A stretch of 64,000 bases of DNA from Rhodococcus sp. 14-2483-1-2 (GCF_002259405.1 NZ_NPFW01000023.1:372001-436000); one strand, 5' to 3'; positions 1 through 8,548 are shown, counted from the stretch's first letter. Made by a program: numbers and translations. The notes: generated from the letters alone by a model not told the origin.

Positions 1-53
1 CTCACGGGTCACCGCACACCCATCCAGTTGAAAACCGAGAAAGGCACCCAACA

Positions 54-410
54 ATGGCCGCACGACAGATCGAACGAGCAGTACTCCTCAACCGTGAAGA
101 CATCGACACCATCAACGCGCCCTTCGTCAGCAAGGGACGCTCCGATCCGTTGATCAAGGCGTTCGGAGCGGCGCTGCGCAAGTCTGCACCGGAATGGCTT
201 CGTAACCTGAGCCCCGACGGCGACACCATCTCCACACCACGGCTCGAAGAACTACGCGCGGGGATCGAACGCCGCCGAGCCCTGATCGACCTACTGCCCG
301 ACGGCGAAGAGAAAGACGCCAACCTTGCACCCCTGTCCGAGCTGGAGCAGTTGGTGCGCGAGCTGCTCGGTGAACTCGACGGCGGGATCGGGGAGTCGGT
401 GGCCTCGTGA
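54..410 (+). CDS. Small conserved hypothetical protein preceding the ParA-like gene
   Basis: A soluble 118-residue protein with no signal peptide or membrane segment. I cannot assign a function. It is clearly related to the product starting at 16165: both share a block of the form FV-KG--DP followed by LR-S-PEWL around residues 24-50, and both end in an acidic E-LGEL/SELGG helix. Its stop overlaps the start of the ParA-like ATPase, so the two are probably translated together and may work together. It is predicted to be mostly helical. The start ATG lies about 10 bases after a GAGAAAGG stretch. The duplicated family in one window suggests an element-borne accessory gene. Confidence 0.7.
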   Translation: MAARQIERAVLLNREDIDTINAPFVSKGRSDPLIKAFGAALRKSAPEWLRNLSPDGDTISTPRLEELRAGIERRRALIDLLPDGEEKDANLAPLSELEQLVRELLGELDGGIGESVAS

Positions 411-1843
411 TGACAGCAACACCGATCAGGGTCGCCATCGACTCATCGGGTCTGCACGCGACAGCCCAAGTTCTCGACGGGCCGCAACCGAGTGTCGATC
501 TACGCGGCGCGGACAACGACGCACTGATGACAGCGGTGTTCGAGCACGCGAACGCTCAAGCGCGTGCAACGGGCACGACGGTGACGTTGGAGATCGACGC
601 TGGACCCGAGACCGCACCGGTGCGTGTGGAAGTCGACCCCGACCAGAGCGTGCGCACCGTCGCCACGGGTCTGTCCGAACATCGAGAGCCAGCCACCACC
701 GGGATGGGTACCGCAGCCACCCGCCCCGCCTCACGCCCCTCATCGGTGGTGCGCGTCCCCGGCGACGCTCCACCTCCCGACCCTGAGCCACCACCACACG
801 AGGCACCGCGACGACGTTTCGACAGCGAGGACTCCGACCGTCGGCCCGCAACGCGCCAACCGCGCCCGACCTCGGAGCACTACTCCCCACACCACGACAC
901 CATCGGCACCGCGCCGCAGGCGTCGGCAGCAAGCCTTCGAGGCGTGGTGCCGACAGGCCCTGCGCGCCGGGGAATGCGGGGGCGGCTCAACGCTGCCCTC
1001 GGACTCAAGCTCACAGCCAGTGTCGACGAGCAAGGCGTACGGGCAGCGGAGTCGACGATCTCCGGCCCGGTCCCGGACAGGGCGGTTGTCTCGGTGATCA
1101 ACGTCAAAGGCGGGGTCGGCAAGACCCCGCTCAGCTTGGCTCTCGCCTCTCAGATGGCGACCCACCGTGGACCGGGAACCGTTGCCGCGGTCGATCTGGG
1201 GGAGTCGAACAACTCGTTCGCCGACCGGATCGTCACCCCAGGTCATCCGAACTACGGCACGGTCGGCTTGCTCGACCTGCACGAGAACACCGGCGGGGCG
1301 ATCACCTCGGCGATGTTGAGCCGTTACTTGACGCGTCAACCGTCCGGTGAGGACGTTCTCATCGGACGCGACGATGTCGGGTTCGACCTCGGCTTCGACG
1401 ACGCCGACGCACTGGCCACGCTGTTGTCGCATTTTCGGGATCTGCTGGTTGTCGATACCGGCAACGGAGAGAACGCCGGCCGCTGGCAGTGGGCAGTCGC
1501 GACGGCTCAGGTCGTACTCATTCCGGTACCGCTCCGCGCCGACGTCGTCGCGGTCGCTCGCCGCATGATCGGGCGTATCGCGGCCCGCCGACCCCACGGG
1601 CTCGCCGGGGTCATGGTGATCATCACCGACGGACCAGGAGACACCCCGGACATCGAAGCCGACCAGATCGAACAGCTCACCCGAGGCGACGGCATCGAGG
1701 TCGTGCTCCGCATGCCGTACGAGCCGGTCTTCGCCTCCGGCCAGCCGATCACCTCCGCCAGTCTCGCTCTTCCCACCCGAGATGCACTGACGCGTCTGGG
1801 AGCACACGTCATCACCGCGCTGACCGGACCGAGGACGACATGA
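410..1843 (+). CDS. ParA/MinD-family P-loop ATPase with long disordered N-terminus
   Basis: Residues 1 to about 215 are Pro/Arg/Thr-rich and mostly low complexity. The C-terminal half is a deviant-Walker ATPase with KGGVGKT (about residue 230), a following VDLGESNNSF segment, and the hydrophobic LLVVDTGNGEN strand typical of the MinD/ParA/EspI group. Such proteins segregate plasmids or position secretion and conjugation machinery. No parB-like gene is visible beside it, so partition is not proven. I chose ATG at 410; a GTG at 407 in the same frame would give a four-base overlap with the upstream gene. The downstream small ORF overlaps its stop. The context of secreted proteins after it fits an element-encoded conjugation or secretion locus. 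Confidence 0.8.
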   Translation: MTATPIRVAIDSSGLHATAQVLDGPQPSVDLRGADNDALMTAVFEHANAQARATGTTVTLEIDAGPETAPVRVEVDPDQSVRTVATGLSEHREPATTGMGTAATRPASRPSSVVRVPGDAPPPDPEPPPHEAPRRRFDSEDSDRRPATRQPRPTSEHYSPHHDTIGTAPQASAASLRGVVPTGPARRGMRGRLNAALGLKLTASVDEQGVRAAESTISGPVPDRAVVSVINVKGGVGKTPLSLALASQMATHRGPGTVAAVDLGESNNSFADRIVTPGHPNYGTVGLLDLHENTGGAITSAMLSRYLTRQPSGEDVLIGRDDVGFDLGFDDADALATLLSHFRDLLVVDTGNGENAGRWQWAVATAQVVLIPVPLRADVVAVARRMIGRIAARRPHGLAGVMVIITDGPGDTPDIEADQIEQLTRGDGIEVVLRMPYEPVFASGQPITSASLALPTRDALTRLGAHVITALTGPRTT

Positions 1844-1998
1844 CCCAGCCGAGCACACCCCACGCACAACGCGCGCCACGCAGCATCGCGCGGCCGATCC
1901 ACAGCCCTGAGGGCTCCGTCACCGACCTGAACGCGGTAGCTACGACTCGATACGAGAGAACGTGCGCCGTGCTGCAGGAACGGGCGGCGATGGACTGA
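1840..1998 (+). CDS. Small hypothetical protein, overlaps the ParA-like stop
   Basis: A 52-residue ORF starting at the ATG of an ATGA overlap with the ParA-like gene. The overlap is the main evidence that it is translated. It is soluble, with a Pro/Arg-rich first half and a predicted helix in the second half (the RYERTCAVLQERAAMD end). No family is recognised. It could be a coupled partner of the ATPase or simply a short open frame. Confidence 0.45.
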   Translation: MTQPSTPHAQRAPRSIARPIHSPEGSVTDLNAVATTRYERTCAVLQERAAMD

Positions 1999-2088
1999 TT
2001 CGGTCGACCACCCGAGGCGATAGCTCTCGCTGTCGATTGGTGGTCACCCACGACGAACAACCCTGTCCAGAAGGGACATTCGATACCC

Positions 2089-3540
2089 ATGCAACCACCG
2101 ACAGCTACCACCGCCTCACCGAACTACGCACTCTCGGCTGACCGCGTCGATGAGCGAACCGCAGCAGACGGTCGCCACCATTTCCGCGACGAACTCCCTC
2201 GACCCCGCCCCGGAGTCGGCCGGCATCGTCGACGACCGGCCTCTCGCGTCGGTGTGGCGATGTTGGTCGCCGCCGCCGCCACTGCGGCCGGTCTCGTTCT
2301 GGCCCCCGTCGCCTCTGCCGATCCCGGCCAGGGCGGAGTCACCGGCGGCACCGCCGGACAGGGCGGCGTCACCGGAGGGAACAGCGGTCAAGGTGGAGTG
2401 ACTGGAGGCGGCAACCCCGCACCCGCACCGGCACCGGCTCCGGAACCGGAAATCATTCCGGCCCAGAACCAGAACTACCTGCCGGGCTACACCGCATCCC
2501 CCACCGTTCAGGAATACGGCTACCGGTCCTACAACACCGACTACAGCAGCGATTCCTACGCCGCCGACTACGACACGGCCTACTACGCCGCGCCCACCGC
2601 GCCGACAGTGACCACCGACGCCCCGGACGCCGGCCCCGCAGCCGCACCCGAGCCCGCACCGGCACCGATTCCGACGGTGCAGAAGAAAGTCATCCGTCCG
2701 GTCAAAGCACCGGAGAACACGGTGATCATCGGCGGAACCGCCTACGCACGTCCGGATTTCGTGGACCCAGTGTTCGCCGACCAGTTCAACAACACCACCC
2801 AGGCGATCCAGGCCGACGGTGCCAACGCTCTGATGAACGCCGGTCTCGCCGACGCACCACAAGCTGATCGTCTCGCGGCCGGCACCGCGGCCGGCGCACT
2901 GACCGGTGCCGCGGCCGGATTCGCGGTCGGTCTCGTCCCCGGAGCAGCGATCACCGCGGGTGGCGCTGCGATCGGTGCAGGACTGGGAGTCGCAGCCACC
3001 CCAGTGCTCACGCCCGCGATCGTGTGGGCCGGTCCGATCGGCTACGTCTTCGTACCGGGTGCTGCAGCTCTCGCCGGTGCTGGTGTCGGCGCAGCGATCT
3101 CCGCGCCGATCGTGGCCACCACCACCGCTGTCGGTGCCGGCGTGGGAGCGCTGATCGGGGCCGCAGCAGCCGGCGGCGAGAACGCCGTCATCGACGAACC
3201 CGCGGTCATCGACGAACCCGCGCCGTTGCCGGCACCCGCGCCTGAGGCAGCCCCTGCGCCCTCAGCGTCCCCTGCGCCCTCAGCGTCCCCCGCACCATTG
3301 GCTGACATCACCCCGGCCATTCCGGGGGCTGCACAGGCCGTAGAGACCGCCCAGAGCACGATCGAGCAGGCAGTCCAGCAGGCCCCCGCAGCGGTCGAGA
3401 CCGTGCGGGATGCGGCAGCGTCGACACCGGCAGGCAGTCAGGTGCTCGAGGCGGTCGATACGGCCGACACTCAGAATGCACCCGCGATCGACCAGGCGCG
3501 CTCGGCGATCGACGCCGCCATCGCCGGTCTGCCCATCTGA
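2089..3540 (+). CDS. Secreted Ala/Pro/Gly-rich repeat protein
   Basis: An exported protein of up to 483 residues. An Arg-rich n-region and a hydrophobic core (about residues 54-74) end in an ASA-D signal-peptidase site near residue 77. Next come three 10-residue repeats beginning GQGGVTGG, then a Pro/Ala-rich linker, a Tyr/Asp/Ser-rich stretch, a folded-looking centre, and a long Gly/Ala hydrophobic region (about residues 265-365) that may associate with membrane. It ends in a Pro/Ala-rich tail. The 50-residue extension ahead of the signal is odd, so a start nearer position 2250 is possible. No enzyme motif is seen. It lies with other exported proteins and may be a cell-surface component of an element. 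Confidence 0.65.
   Translation: MQPPTATTASPNYALSADRVDERTAADGRHHFRDELPRPRPGVGRHRRRPASRVGVAMLVAAAATAAGLVLAPVASADPGQGGVTGGTAGQGGVTGGNSGQGGVTGGGNPAPAPAPAPEPEIIPAQNQNYLPGYTASPTVQEYGYRSYNTDYSSDSYAADYDTAYYAAPTAPTVTTDAPDAGPAAAPEPAPAPIPTVQKKVIRPVKAPENTVIIGGTAYARPDFVDPVFADQFNNTTQAIQADGANALMNAGLADAPQADRLAAGTAAGALTGAAAGFAVGLVPGAAITAGGAAIGAGLGVAATPVLTPAIVWAGPIGYVFVPGAAALAGAGVGAAISAPIVATTTAVGAGVGALIGAAAAGGENAVIDEPAVIDEPAPLPAPAPEAAPAPSASPAPSASPAPLADITPAIPGAAQAVETAQSTIEQAVQQAPAAVETVRDAAASTPAGSQVLEAVDTADTQNAPAIDQARSAIDAAIAGLPI
2326..2415 (+). repeat. Three tandem 30-bp coding repeats (GQGGVTGG unit)
   Basis: Three consecutive 30-bp units encode GQGGVTGG plus two variable residues, directly after the predicted signal-peptide cleavage site of the secreted protein. 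The nucleotide copies have diverged at third positions, so the repeat is kept at the protein level. Confidence 0.8.
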
Positions 3541-3724
3541 CCCCAGCAGCACCCGGTCAGATATCGAGACCGCCACCGGGTCCCCGCTCCACGCTCCCCG
3601 CCGCAGAACGGGGACCCGGCGGCACCCGCGCTGGACCGGACTACACCCACACCCCCTGGGACGGTCCGGCCCAGCGCCCACCCAAGTTCCATTCTTCTTC
3701 TCGACGACGAGGTGACCGATCCCG

Positions 3725-4393
3725 ATGCGCCGCACCACCCGCCACCCCGCAGTAACCGACCTCCTCCACGACGCTGCCCCTACGTCGTCGACGTCGGCCA
3801 CGCAGCCCGGCCGCAAACGACTGCGCCGAACACCCGTACTCGTGGCAGGAGTCGTGGTGGCGATAGCGGTGGGCACCGGATTCGGTGTATCGGCACTGAC
3901 CGCCGACGACACGACAGCACCCGAGACAAACACCGTCGATAACGCTATGCCGGAACAAGATTCGGGACTCCCTGTACTGAACCTGCCTTCCGCTGAACCC
4001 ACCACCACCGCCGCTACCACCACGGCTACGGCTACGCCGACCGCCGAAGCCAGCATCGGCGGCGACTGCGCGGCCGAACGAGGCGACCAGAAGAGCGGTG
4101 CCGGAGTGATCCGTGCGTTCCAGTACGCCTACTACATCCGCCGCGACGGAGCCGCCGCACGGGCATTGGCGACACCGACATCGTCGGTCCTCGATGCCGC
4201 AGGCCTTCAACAGAACATCGACGCCGTCCCAGCCGGGGCCACCTACTGCCTGGCGATCACCGACGTCGACGCCACGATCCACCTCGCCCGCATGACAGTC
4301 CTGCAGCCCGGCCAACCCCCGAACTCGTTCACCCAGACCATCACCACCGAAAACCTCGACGGCACATGGTTCGTCGCCACATTCCAACAATGA
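3725..4393 (+). CDS. Single-pass membrane protein with extracytoplasmic domain (DUF8176-like)
   Basis: 222 residues. A cytoplasmic basic N-terminus is followed by one membrane helix (about residues 36-58), a Thr/Ala/Pro-rich linker, and a C-terminal extracytoplasmic domain of about 110 residues. That domain holds a Cys pair (GDCAAE and TYCLA) and a helix resembling GAGVIRAFQYAYYIRRDG. The layout matches small actinobacterial proteins that I recall as DUF8176, a low-certainty assignment. It sits between a secreted protein and a lipoprotein, which suggests a surface or conjugation-associated role. No catalytic motif is seen. Confidence 0.65.
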   Translation: MRRTTRHPAVTDLLHDAAPTSSTSATQPGRKRLRRTPVLVAGVVVAIAVGTGFGVSALTADDTTAPETNTVDNAMPEQDSGLPVLNLPSAEPTTTAATTTATATPTAEASIGGDCAAERGDQKSGAGVIRAFQYAYYIRRDGAAARALATPTSSVLDAAGLQQNIDAVPAGATYCLAITDVDATIHLARMTVLQPGQPPNSFTQTITTENLDGTWFVATFQQ

Positions 4394-4444
4394 CCACCCA
4401 GCCAACCGACAACGACGACAGCGAAAGGAGGCGAGAGAAGAGAC

Positions 4445-4504
4445 ATGTGGATCTACCAACAGATCTGGTGGCTTCCGAGCGTGCTGCTCAGCTGGCTCCA
4501 ATAG
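4445..4504 (+). CDS. Possible 19-residue hydrophobic peptide
   Basis: The ORF encodes MWIYQQIWWLPSVLLSWLQ, a Trp-rich, hydrophobic, membrane-prone peptide. A strong AAAGGAGG Shine-Dalgarno sequence (4424-4431) lies 13 bases upstream and serves no other ORF. It stands between the membrane protein and the lipoprotein genes. The spacing is longer than ideal. It could be a leader peptide or a short membrane peptide. Confidence 0.35.
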   Translation: MWIYQQIWWLPSVLLSWLQ

Positions 4505-4562
4505 TCCGCTGAACACGGACACACCGAATACGCCCCCACCACAACCCCCGAAAGGACACACG

Positions 4563-5120
4563 ATGACCGACGCCACTACGGAACTCGTGCACATCGGCAC
4601 CGGTCATCGTGCCCACCGGCACTGCTTCACCAGAGCAGTGCCGGTGGTCGCAGCACTCGCGATCGCAGCAACAGCAGGCTGCAGCTCGCCCAGCGATGAC
4701 CGACCAGCGACCGTTACCCAACCCTGGACAGGGGTCTCGGTGACCGGCAACGCCCTCGACCTCGCCGCGATCGTCGCCGGCACCACCGACCCCGACGGCA
4801 CCGACCGCAGCGGCCTGAGCGTGATCACACCCGCAATCGCCGCCGACCGCGTGCACGCCAGCTGCACCGACGCCTCGGCCGCACACCTCGATATCGACGA
4901 CTGGCACATCGAAATCAGCACCGACACCGTCACCGTCGACAACACCAGCCGCGGCCTACCAGCGTCCGAACTGCACACCACACCGATCGAAGGAGCCGAC
5001 CAGGCGGTCACCTGGCACCCGGACGGGCGCGTAGACATCACCGCAGCCGCCGACACACCCGCCGCCTGGAACACCCACGGCCGGATCTACATCGGAGCCA
5101 CCATCGCCTGCCCTTCATGA
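4563..5120 (+). CDS. Putative lipoprotein
   Basis: 185 residues with an N-terminal hydrophobic segment ending in a lipobox (ATAGC, Cys near residue 40). Lipid attachment and export to the outer face of the membrane are therefore predicted. The mature part is Asp/Thr-rich with two further Cys residues (near HASCTD and TIACPS) that could form a disulfide. The pattern resembles small actinobacterial lipoproteins of unknown function. The start follows a CCGAAAGGA ribosome-binding site. The context is a run of exported proteins. Confidence 0.7.
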   Translation: MTDATTELVHIGTGHRAHRHCFTRAVPVVAALAIAATAGCSSPSDDRPATVTQPWTGVSVTGNALDLAAIVAGTTDPDGTDRSGLSVITPAIAADRVHASCTDASAAHLDIDDWHIEISTDTVTVDNTSRGLPASELHTTPIEGADQAVTWHPDGRVDITAAADTPAAWNTHGRIYIGATIACPS

Positions 5121-5178
5121 CCTACAACACGACCTGAGCGGAGAAGTGGCAATCGTTGTTACAGAGAGGATTACGTGA

Positions 5179-5415
5179 ATGAGTCTCGGCCCCCACGCCG
5201 GTCGTAGCCATCTAGGCCGTCCGTACCGCCCCCGCCGCCCCGACACAACAGTCGATCGACCACAGGCCGCACCCCTTGGGTTTGCTCGATACGGAACAGC
5301 TCGCCCCCCGCTCGACCGCCGATCGGTCTCGGACTATTCAGAGCAGGCCGGTGATCTGCAGTCGACGACCGAGCGTATCCACCGAACTCTGTTCAGTCAC
5401 TACAGAAAAGGCTGA
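5179..5415 (+). CDS. Small hypothetical protein
   Basis: A 78-residue Arg/Pro-rich ORF. Evidence for translation is a GAGAGGA ribosome-binding site at good spacing before ATG 5179 and a stop only two bases before the next start (5418), suggesting coupling. Its composition is close to what GC-rich non-coding frames give, so it may be a leader for the next gene rather than a folded protein. Confidence 0.4.
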   Translation: MSLGPHAGRSHLGRPYRPRRPDTTVDRPQAAPLGFARYGTARPPLDRRSVSDYSEQAGDLQSTTERIHRTLFSHYRKG

Positions 5416-5417
5416 CC

Positions 5418-6176
5418 ATGACTGCTCGCAATCTCACTGCCCGCTTAGGTCCGGTCGCTGCCGTTGTCGCCGATCTACAGCTCGCGTCGAGTGCACCTGT
5501 CGTACCCGATCCCGATGCCATTGTGACCGCCGCGACGCCCCCGGAGCAGGTCGTCTCGATGATTGTCGACGCGCAGAATCAGTGCCGCATCGCGTTCGGC
5601 CACGACTGTGACGACATCGACGTCGAGAACGCAGCGGCGGAGGCCCTCCGCGTCGTCGACGCACTCGTATCAGGGCAATCGTGCGGCTACACCCTGAGCA
5701 AGCGGGAACGCAGCGAAGGCATCCGCACCGCTCGGGTGTACGGCATCGCCCGCAACACGTTCCTCGACGTCACCGGCATCGTCACACCAATCGATATGTT
5801 CCGTCGTGTCGCCCAGCTGATTCTCTGGATTGCGCTGCTCGTCGCGACGTCGGCCGCGTTCAATAACGTTGGCTGGTCGAACATGCTGCGTCGCGGCGGC
5901 GTCTCGGCCGACGCGTTCACCTCATCGTTCTTGGCAGTGCTGCAGGAGAACCTTGTGGTGGTCGACCTCGTCGGCGTCGGCTGCCTCGCCCTGTCGATTG
6001 CGCTGGCAATAGCGACGGTTCGAGCGCGTCCCGCTGTCATCCGGATCGGCGTCCTGATCGTCGACATGGGGCCACGGGTGCTGGCAGGTCTGGCCGTCGC
6101 AACGGTGATCGGGCTGGCCATCGTTCACGGGCCTCGATACATCACCGGGATCTATCAATTCGGTGCTCAGAACTGA
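5418..6176 (+). CDS. Hypothetical membrane protein
   Basis: 252 residues. The first 130 residues are soluble and contain Cys residues (QCRIAFGHDC, SGQSCGY). The remainder has three predicted membrane helices (about residues 133-150, 175-197 and 212-236). No known domain is recognised. An AAAAGG ribosome-binding site precedes ATG 5418. It belongs to the same block of exported and membrane proteins and could be part of an element's envelope machinery. Confidence 0.6.
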   Translation: MTARNLTARLGPVAAVVADLQLASSAPVVPDPDAIVTAATPPEQVVSMIVDAQNQCRIAFGHDCDDIDVENAAAEALRVVDALVSGQSCGYTLSKRERSEGIRTARVYGIARNTFLDVTGIVTPIDMFRRVAQLILWIALLVATSAAFNNVGWSNMLRRGGVSADAFTSSFLAVLQENLVVVDLVGVGCLALSIALAIATVRARPAVIRIGVLIVDMGPRVLAGLAVATVIGLAIVHGPRYITGIYQFGAQN

Positions 6177-6273
6177 CGAGATGTCCTCGAACTTGCGACT
6201 CGTTCAACGATTGTCGTTCGTCTGATCTGTCGCAAAAGAAATTGAGCATCAGTCGATATGAGAGGAGCCAGCT

Positions 6274-6636
6274 ATGCCGCGTCTGATGTCCGTCGCCCTC
6301 ACCACCGACCAGGTGCTCGACCGGAGCAAAACCGTCACACGGCGAGCCGGTTGGACGGCGCTCTCTGTCGGAGATCGGGTCACCCTGTGCCGCAAAGTGA
6401 TGGGCCGACGTGCGGGGGAACCACTCGACCGGATCGTCACGGTCGACGTGGTGTCCGTCCGCCGAGAGCGACTCGACACTGTCACCGCCGAAGATGTCGC
6501 CGCCGAGGGCTTTCCCGACATGACCCCCGAGCAGTTCGTCGACTTCTTCTGCGCCGCCCACCCCGCGATCGGCCCTGCCGACCTGGTCACCCGAATCGAA
6601 TGGTCCTATCCCACAGACGAAGTAGAGGAGCGATGA
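6274..6636 (+). CDS. ASCH/PUA-like domain protein of phage-element type
   Basis: 120 residues. The pattern, a short Thr/Asp start, then KTVTRR--W, GDRVTLCRKVMGR--GEPL, VVSVRRERLD, and a closing FPDMTPEQFVDFFC and TRIEW strand, is that of small ASCH-like proteins common in actinobacteriophages and integrated elements. ASCH folds resemble PUA and are thought to bind RNA or nucleotides; no enzymatic role can be claimed. The start follows GAGAGGAG. Its stop overlaps the next gene's ATG, so 6274-7138 is a three-gene coupled unit. Confidence 0.75.
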   Translation: MPRLMSVALTTDQVLDRSKTVTRRAGWTALSVGDRVTLCRKVMGRRAGEPLDRIVTVDVVSVRRERLDTVTAEDVAAEGFPDMTPEQFVDFFCAAHPAIGPADLVTRIEWSYPTDEVEER

Positions 6637-6872
6637 TGTGGGCGGCCGTGGTAGCAGGGTGGGCGTTGGTGTCAGTGCTCATCGCGGTCACCGCGGGTAG
6701 GGCCATCGACGCTGCGGAGTGCGCTCGAATCACCGACGGCGCTCACGCCGCGGCCTGCGCCGGATGTGGTGCCGCGATGAAGGGCCGCATCGCCGGGTGG
6801 AGCATCGTCGTCGACGAGAACTACTGCCCTGACTGTGCTGCGGTGCGTGAAGACACTTGGGGATACCGATGA
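6633..6872 (+). CDS. Small membrane-anchored zinc-ribbon-like protein
   Basis: 79 residues, starting at ATG 6633 inside the stop of the ASCH-like gene. A single N-terminal hydrophobic helix (residues 2-20) is followed by two CxxC knuckles (CAGCGAAMKG and NYCPDC) spaced for one structural zinc. The next gene overlaps its stop as well. The function is unknown; the zinc ribbon suggests protein or nucleic-acid contacts at the membrane. Confidence 0.6.
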   Translation: MMWAAVVAGWALVSVLIAVTAGRAIDAAECARITDGAHAAACAGCGAAMKGRIAGWSIVVDENYCPDCAAVREDTWGYR

Positions 6873-7138
6873 TTCGGCCGTTACCAGCCCATATCGACAG
6901 CGATCATCAGATCATCACCACGCTGATCGGCCGCGCTACACACCTTCCCGCCGGCGATCCGCGTGCGCGTCGTTTGGCCACCGAGGCGCTGGCGCTCGCA
7001 GGGGCAGTCGGGCTGCCGCTGCTGATCGAAGAGGCCGAGGGAGTTCTCGGCCGTATCGACCACGACACCACCTGCTTGTGGTGCAACGAGATCCCAGGTG
7101 CGCAGACCCCGACCGAATCGTTCTGGTGCTGTAATTGA
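6869..7138 (+). CDS. Small hypothetical protein with C-terminal CxxC motif and CC pair
   Basis: 89 residues. ATG 6869 overlaps the preceding TGA, the third such overlap in a row. The middle is helical and Ala/Leu-rich; the C-terminus holds CLWCNE and a terminal WCCN, possibly a metal-binding knuckle like those in small phage and element proteins. No family is assigned. Confidence 0.5.
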   Translation: MIRPLPAHIDSDHQIITTLIGRATHLPAGDPRARRLATEALALAGAVGLPLLIEEAEGVLGRIDHDTTCLWCNEIPGAQTPTESFWCCN

Positions 7139-7277
7139 TCCGAATTCGAGTGCTAGGCAGCAGGCCTTCTGAACTGGTGAAACGACACGTCCCGCAAATC
7201 CCCGGCCGCAGCTTGTTCCCGACCCGACCGTAAGCGAGAGTCTGACCAACGTCATTCTTCCTGCGTTCTCCGCCGCA

Positions 7278-7769
7278 TCAGTCATCATCCTCGTCCGCCA
7301 TTGCCTTACCCATCCTGTACGACACGTAAGCTGCGACGATCAGCCAGAGCAAGACCAGGGCTGACAGCCCTGCTGGGAGGTACGGGATCTCCACCTTGCC
7401 GTCGCTTGCCTTCGAGTTGTAGATGCCCAAGCAAATCACTGCGCCGACCAGCACCACACCTAAGCCGAGCCCGGCGAGCGGATTTATCTCGCTACCGGTC
7501 ATCTGAATCCACAGCCACTTAAAGAACGGTTCCTCACGGGACTTGTTGAGGCGGTCCAGCTTCCGAATCTCGCGTGCGACCGAGACCTCGATCACCGCTC
7601 TTTGAGCGGGGTCGTCCAGCTTGCCGACGATGTCGACCAGAGACTTGAGATTGTCGTGCGGCGTTTTCCGCGCATTCCGAGTCGCAACCCACCCCGCGAA
7701 CAGGCCCACCATCAGCGGGATCAGGACCTTCAGCACCTCGAGCATGTCGCAGATCATGCCCTGGAACAC
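7278..7769 (-). CDS. Hypothetical membrane protein
   Basis: 163 residues with three predicted membrane helices: one near the N-terminus (about residues 10-28) and two in the C-terminal half (about 99-117 and 131-151). Between them is a charged, helical cytoplasmic stretch. It ends in an acidic DEDDD tail. It is transcribed against its neighbours and begins only four bases from the tRNA on the other strand. No family is recognised; a superinfection-exclusion or abortive-infection-type role would be pure speculation. Confidence 0.6.
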   Translation of the reverse strand: MFQGMICDMLEVLKVLIPLMVGLFAGWVATRNARKTPHDNLKSLVDIVGKLDDPAQRAVIEVSVAREIRKLDRLNKSREEPFFKWLWIQMTGSEINPLAGLGLGVVLVGAVICLGIYNSKASDGKVEIPYLPAGLSALVLLWLIVAAYVSYRMGKAMADEDDD

Positions 7770-7773
7770 CCTC

Positions 7774-7849
7774 AGCGGGATAGCTCAGTCGGTAGAGCGC
7801 CTGTCTCATACGCAGGATGCTGCGGGTTCGAGTCCCGCTCCGGCGACCA
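7774..7849 (+). tRNA. tRNA-Met-like gene (anticodon CAT), non-canonical acceptor stem
   Basis: A 76-nt cloverleaf with D arm GCTC/GAGC, anticodon stem CCTGT/GCAGG, loop CTCATAC (CAT at 7807-7809), a five-base variable loop, T arm GCGGG-TTCGAGT-CCCGC and encoded CCA. The acceptor stem has mismatches at 1-72 (A/G) and 4-69 (G/G). It lacks the three G-C pairs of an initiator anticodon stem. The elongator Met assignment is therefore likely but not certain; a lysidine-modified Ile isoacceptor is possible. It sits inside element DNA, not in a tRNA cluster. Confidence 0.8.
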
Positions 7850-7996
7850 CCCCCTTGCCCCGCCCATCCCCGGCTGTCGATCCGCGCGGCGCAGCAGAAA
7901 TCCGGCAGAGGGTGGCTCGAACCGTTCGTGTCGGTGCCGTCGGGAAGACTCCATATCGAGATGACCGCGAATAACGGGTGTGTGGAGGAGCGTCGC

Positions 7997-8548
7997 ATGG
8001 TGAGGGCTACGTCGGGCGAAATCCTCTGCGGTGCGTCCGTCGACGAGGTGCGCACATGGGCGCGGGGGATGGTCGCTCCGGGCGCAGCGGTCATCGTCGA
8101 TGTCGAAACCACCGATCTCGACGGTGCCGTGATCGAGGTCGCTGTCATCGACGCGTCCTCCGGTGATGTCCTGCTCGACACCCTGGTAGACCCGGGACCT
8201 GTCCGAATAGCACCCGAAGCGGCTGCTGTGCACGGCATTTCAGCAGTCGACCTTCTTTACGCCCCTCCCTGGTGCGACGTAGCTTGGCGGATGTGTGCGG
8301 CAGTGTCGGGGCGGGTGATCCTGGCCTACAACGCAGACTTCGACCACGGCCGCATCGCTGCGGCTTGCCACCGAGCGAATGTCGTATGCGACATGACCGA
8401 TCGTGCCCGGTGGCAGTGTGTGATGGCTGCACGATCCGTGGCCGCAGGAACGCGCCTCAGGCTCGCAGGCGGTCACCGGGCCCTCTCGGACGCGCACGCC
8501 ACCCGTAGCGTCCTGCTCGGGCTCGCAGAGGGCCGCGCAGCCGCCTAG
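7997..8548 (+). CDS. DnaQ-like 3'-5' exonuclease (DEDDh)
   Basis: 183 residues. The RNase-H-like exonuclease core is complete: Exo I is DVETTDLD, Exo II is YNADFDHGRI, and Exo III is HRALSDAHAT, giving the four acidic residues plus the general-base His of the DEDDh group. Such proteins remove nucleotides from 3' ends in proofreading or repair; free-standing copies are frequent in phages and mobile elements. ATG 7997 was chosen because GGAGG lies eight bases upstream; the frame is open further left. An element-encoded role in DNA maintenance is inferred. Confidence 0.8.
   Translation: MVRATSGEILCGASVDEVRTWARGMVAPGAAVIVDVETTDLDGAVIEVAVIDASSGDVLLDTLVDPGPVRIAPEAAAVHGISAVDLLYAPPWCDVAWRMCAAVSGRVILAYNADFDHGRIAAACHRANVVCDMTDRARWQCVMAARSVAAGTRLRLAGGHRALSDAHATRSVLLGLAEGRAAA

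Noticed and set aside
740..1879. Long minus-strand open frame opposite the ParA-like gene
   Set aside because: It is Arg/Gly/Asp-rich with no recognisable domain and lies wholly antisense to a gene with clear ATPase motifs.
2326..2415. Possible CRISPR-like repeats
   Set aside because: The units are contiguous coding repeats without spacers, encoding a Gly-rich motif after a signal peptide.
7774..7849. Attachment site of an integrated element at the tRNA
   Set aside because: No integrase is adjacent and I see no second copy of the tRNA 3' end within the window, so an att site cannot be supported.
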